A stretch of DNA of 64,000 bases from Diphasiastrum complanatum (taxonomy: Eukaryota; Streptophyta; Lycopodiopsida; Lycopodiales; Lycopodiaceae), in the NCBI GenBank assembly GCA_029204225.1, contig CM055112.1:43917200-43981199 (forward strand), given 5' to 3'. Shown here in pieces: positions 60,770 through 64,000 of this stretch (the stretch's first letter is position 1; the number at the start of each line of letters is the position of its first letter). The notes under the pieces were generated by a model, which saw nothing but the letters and a program-made list of their open reading frames with translations, did not search any database and had not been told where the DNA came from. The position numbers and the translations under genes are program-made.

Positions 60770-61566
60770 TTTATTGAAGGATGTTAAAGTTCCAAAGCTC
60801 CTAGTTTGGATTCAGGATTATAGAGAGCTAATTAATTTTCATGTTTTAGATTTAGCACGTATGGATATAATGAGAGGTTATTTAATAAATCTCCTTATAT
60901 AGACTTTGAGAGGCATGTGCTCTCTTTTCAGGAGGGTAATGAAGTAGTTACTCTCTTCGGAGACATATATGTACATCCATTTGGGATGATTTCATTTGTT
61001 AATGTAATGGAATTTTTTAATTCGTAGTATGAAGCTTATTTTTTGTTTGTTTAATGTAAATGGAGAAGAATAAGATTTGAGATGAATTCAAATATGTTGT
61101 TCTAGTTGAATTACCTCATGGAATACCACTGTCTAGGTCATTACACCACGTGATTGAGCTAATTCCAAGTAGTCACCTTATCTCTATACAATCCTGTCAG
61201 TTTTCTTAGAAGGATGTGTGTTGACTACAAGGGGTTGAATAAGATAACTATTAAGAATAAATAACCCTGAATGGATGATCTGGTGGATCAATTAGGTGGA
61301 GCTAAATACTTCACAAAAATAGATTTCAGAACTGTAATCATCAGATTAGGATTCATCCAAATGATAAGCAAAATACTATTTTTTGGATGAGATTCGGTCA
61401 TTATGAATTTCTTGTGCTTCGACAAATGCACCTACGACATTTCAACAGATCATAAATGATATTTTTTTGTCCATATCTAGGTCAATTTCCTAGTTGTATA
61501 TTTAGATGATATTCTTATCTACAATAGAACACTTAATCAGCATCTGAATCATGTTAAGACTATCTT
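60770..61566 (+). pseudogene. Ty3/gypsy reverse-transcriptase relic, copy 2
   Basis: Counterpart of 30632-31420. It keeps the LDDI box but has lost about 9 bp at the KYPLP position (near 61262), so it is also dead. Confidence 0.75.
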
Positions 61567-63388
61567 GCCGCAATCATAACAACGTGAAACTCACGACATG
61601 AAATTGTAATGCTCACACATGGAACCATAGGAATGACCCCAATTATAGAACCGCAATCACAATGAGGACTCACAAGTACTCAACAGAAAATCACAATGAG
61701 AACTCGTAAATCTGCAACAGAAAATCGCAATGAGAACTCATAAATCAGCAAAAGAAAATCGCAACAGCCGAGATATGAAATTGCAATATTGCGACCAACT
61801 AAAACCGTAATCCAAGTACCCTCTTTCTCGCAATATACCGTAAAAATTAGTCGGCCGTTCACCGTCATATCTATTTCGAACTGAAGAGACCATAACAATG
61901 TCATCGCAACACTGTGAGATATGCGCACAACCCGTAATATAATCGCAACTTATGCGCTATGGTTAATCTAGTTGCTAAACTATAATGAAATCGGGTATAC
62001 ATAGCATTTTCTAAGTACCCGTTATAAAAATTATCATACAATCCTATCCAAAATCACTCGACACAAGGGTAACATCCTTCTACAATAGAACTAGTATGAG
62101 CAATATTTTGTATCACGTCCACATGTAACGATATTTAGTGCGCTTCCGCACTTCCTAGAAGATTAATTCATATAATTGTTAATGATTCCTCATTTTATAA
62201 AGCAATTTAAATATACATATGCCTACACACACCATGGTTAATCACGTATACACCATTTTCTCATATTTTACTATAATATAAAGTGATGTATGGAATTTTC
62301 AATAGCCCAGTACTTATTAATTACTTATTTACACGTGTTTTTCTTTCACATGCATCTCCATAAGGAATCATCATCTAGGCTTCCATCAAGATTCTCCCAA
62401 CTGACGTTGGTTGAATGTAATATTTGCCTTCATAATGTCAAATAAAGAATAGATTACCCCTCTACTGATATCCCCCTTTTCTTCATGAGGCTAACAGACC
62501 TTTACCCTACTATTGTTTACAATAAATGGCACCCTCGATGGATTCTGCCAAGAAATCAACACATTATTACCAAATACATCCAAAATCCGGTATGGTCCCT
62601 CCCAATGTTGATCCTTGGATTCAAGAGTATTTGTTATTGGATTATTCTCCTTCTTACCAATCAATAATCGGTTTTAATCTTCATCGATTGTTTTATCCGT
62701 TTCTGCGATTTCTCCCGAGTTCTTTTACAGTCTACAGTTTTACAAGTTTTTTACACAATCTGCAGAATTACATGGAGTTTTACCACAGTGTCGCATTTCA
62801 TTTGCTCTCACTTCGGCTTTCTCGCCTATCAAGAAATACACGAAGTTTTACCTTAGTGTCGCTTTTCTCTCTCACTTCAGTTATTCACTTTTTGCAAAAC
62901 TGTCGCTTGTCAGAAATCTCGTGTAAAAATGCAGTGTCGCTTTTTGCATTTTTCGCCTGTTAGAATTTGTGAGCAAATATGCAAAGTTGCATTTTTCACT
63001 TGACAAAATGTCGCACTTTTTGCTTTCTCCAAAGAGCCTTAAATATTAAGGAAATGACTCTGGCAAAGTGTAGGGCAGCCCTATAGTAGAGAGGAGGACC
63101 CTGGCCTCTGAATCCTATTGGTCCAGTCTTGCCTCTCTTTTTATTCAAATTTAAAAAAGTGTGGGAACCATCAAGATTGGAGGGAAACCTAACTTTATTC
63201 ACTAACTTGACATTTAGGCCCTGCGACATTAATACTCCCACAAAATAGGCCTAAAGACCTTTTATTAACATTCTAATTAATCAAATAACTATGTGATCAT
63301 TGGGTTGGACTTACACACACAGGGTGCCAAATCCCTCTCACTTATTAACTAGGGTTAGGGTTGCCTAGGGATCCGCAAACCCTCCAAC

Positions 63389-64000
63389 ATGAATGGATGT
63401 TATCTTGCTGTAAAATCAAGTAATGGATTTGGAAAACAAAGTTTGTTCAGTTACTTTGATGATCAAGTTGAAGATCAAGAGGTTGATCTCAAAGCGCTTC
63501 AACTAGTCAAAGGGGAAGGTGGCAATTTGGAGCTAGTCAAGAGTATCAAAGGAGAGGTAATTGGCAAAGATGTTATAGATATGTTTTTGCAACATATTGA
63601 AGACTCAAATAAGGTCAAAGGAGCAGCAAGGAAGTGTTTTTCAAGTTTACTTTACTTGTTCTATCTCATGTTTGAGCATTTTCAAGTGGATGTGTGCAAA
63701 TTGTCAAGATATGGTAAAACTAGCTACATTGGTGAGCATTGTTTTGATGTTGGATTTGTATTAGCATTCTTGGCTGGTTTTACTGATGGAAATGAAGCTA
63801 TTGGAGGCTCATTATGTCACTCATTCATGGTCAAGTCATCAAGGCTTGATGGCATCTTATGGCAAGATGAAGATGGAGGCTCATTCATGGAGTATCATGG
63901 TGGATACATGGCAACAAAGGACAAAGAAGGAGGAGACATGCAAGCAAAAGTTGATCACTCCATTTATTTTTTGTTTGCTGTATTTTTCCAGAGAGTTCAG
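63389..64000 (+). CDS. Unrecognised ORF, copy 2, open at window edge
   Basis: Counterpart of 33247-33849, open for all 204 codons to the edge. The copy-1 TAG at 33847-33849 is CAG here. If the copies continue to match, the frame would end about 22 codons further on. Confidence 0.35.
   Translation, partial: MNGCYLAVKSSNGFGKQSLFSYFDDQVEDQEVDLKALQLVKGEGGNLELVKSIKGEVIGKDVIDMFLQHIEDSNKVKGAARKCFSSLLYLFYLMFEHFQVDVCKLSRYGKTSYIGEHCFDVGFVLAFLAGFTDGNEAIGGSLCHSFMVKSSRLDGILWQDEDGGSFMEYHGGYMATKDKEGGDMQAKVDHSIYFLFAVFFQRVQ

Overview
The window looks like nuclear DNA of a land plant. It is AT-rich and repeat-dense, carries plant-type Ty1/copia, Ty3/gypsy and CACTA elements and a spliced plant-type CCCH zinc-finger gene, and shows no bacterial gene organisation. 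The flavour of the elements (long GA tracts, a DUF7869-type transposase-like gene, these copia and gypsy families) makes me lean to a non-seed plant such as a fern, lycophyte or bryophyte. That is an impression, not a demonstration.

Layout. Positions 1-6426 are a single-copy left flank: an unrecognised AT-rich stretch, a minus-strand Ty3/gypsy integrase relic (1834-2708), and a broken minus-strand DUF7869-type gene (3040-6347). From 6427 a 32,579-bp unit begins. It ends at 39005 and starts again at 39006, running to the window edge, so 6427-33864 and 39006-64000 are two near-identical copies. They differ by scattered SNPs and a few clear indels: a 2.1-kb internal tandem duplication present only in copy 1, a roughly 453-bp deletion in copy 2, a 48-bp deletion in copy 1, and about 63 bp of filler in a copy-2 GA tract. 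Copy 1 ends with an uninterrupted copia polyprotein gene (34407-38357) and its 3' LTR (38353-39005). The last base of that LTR is also the junction between the two copies. Two haplotypes wrongly assembled in tandem must be excluded before this is read as real duplication.

Within each unit, in order: a degenerate telomere-like tract; a striking array of about twelve 17-21 bp palindromes at about 41-bp spacing, itself folded into a large inverted repeat (6926-7452, 39505-40031); an unrecognised ORF; a divergent LTR; a 341-bp MITE-like element with 6-bp target duplications; a decayed CCCH zinc-finger pseudogene; a copia-type solo LTR; a dead gypsy integrase; a minus-strand gag-like zinc-knuckle region with GA tracts; LTR modules with an initiator-Met primer-binding site; a long foldback hairpin; a minus-strand CACTA transposase relic; a three-exon CCCH gene that is intact when spliced; a gypsy reverse-transcriptase relic; and an unrecognised 200-aa ORF.

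The best candidates for functional genes are the CCCH tandem zinc-finger gene (28773-29527 and 58964-59718) and the copia polyprotein. Nearly everything else is decayed mobile DNA. The best candidate for something undescribed is the palindrome-of-palindromes array, which may lie inside an intron.
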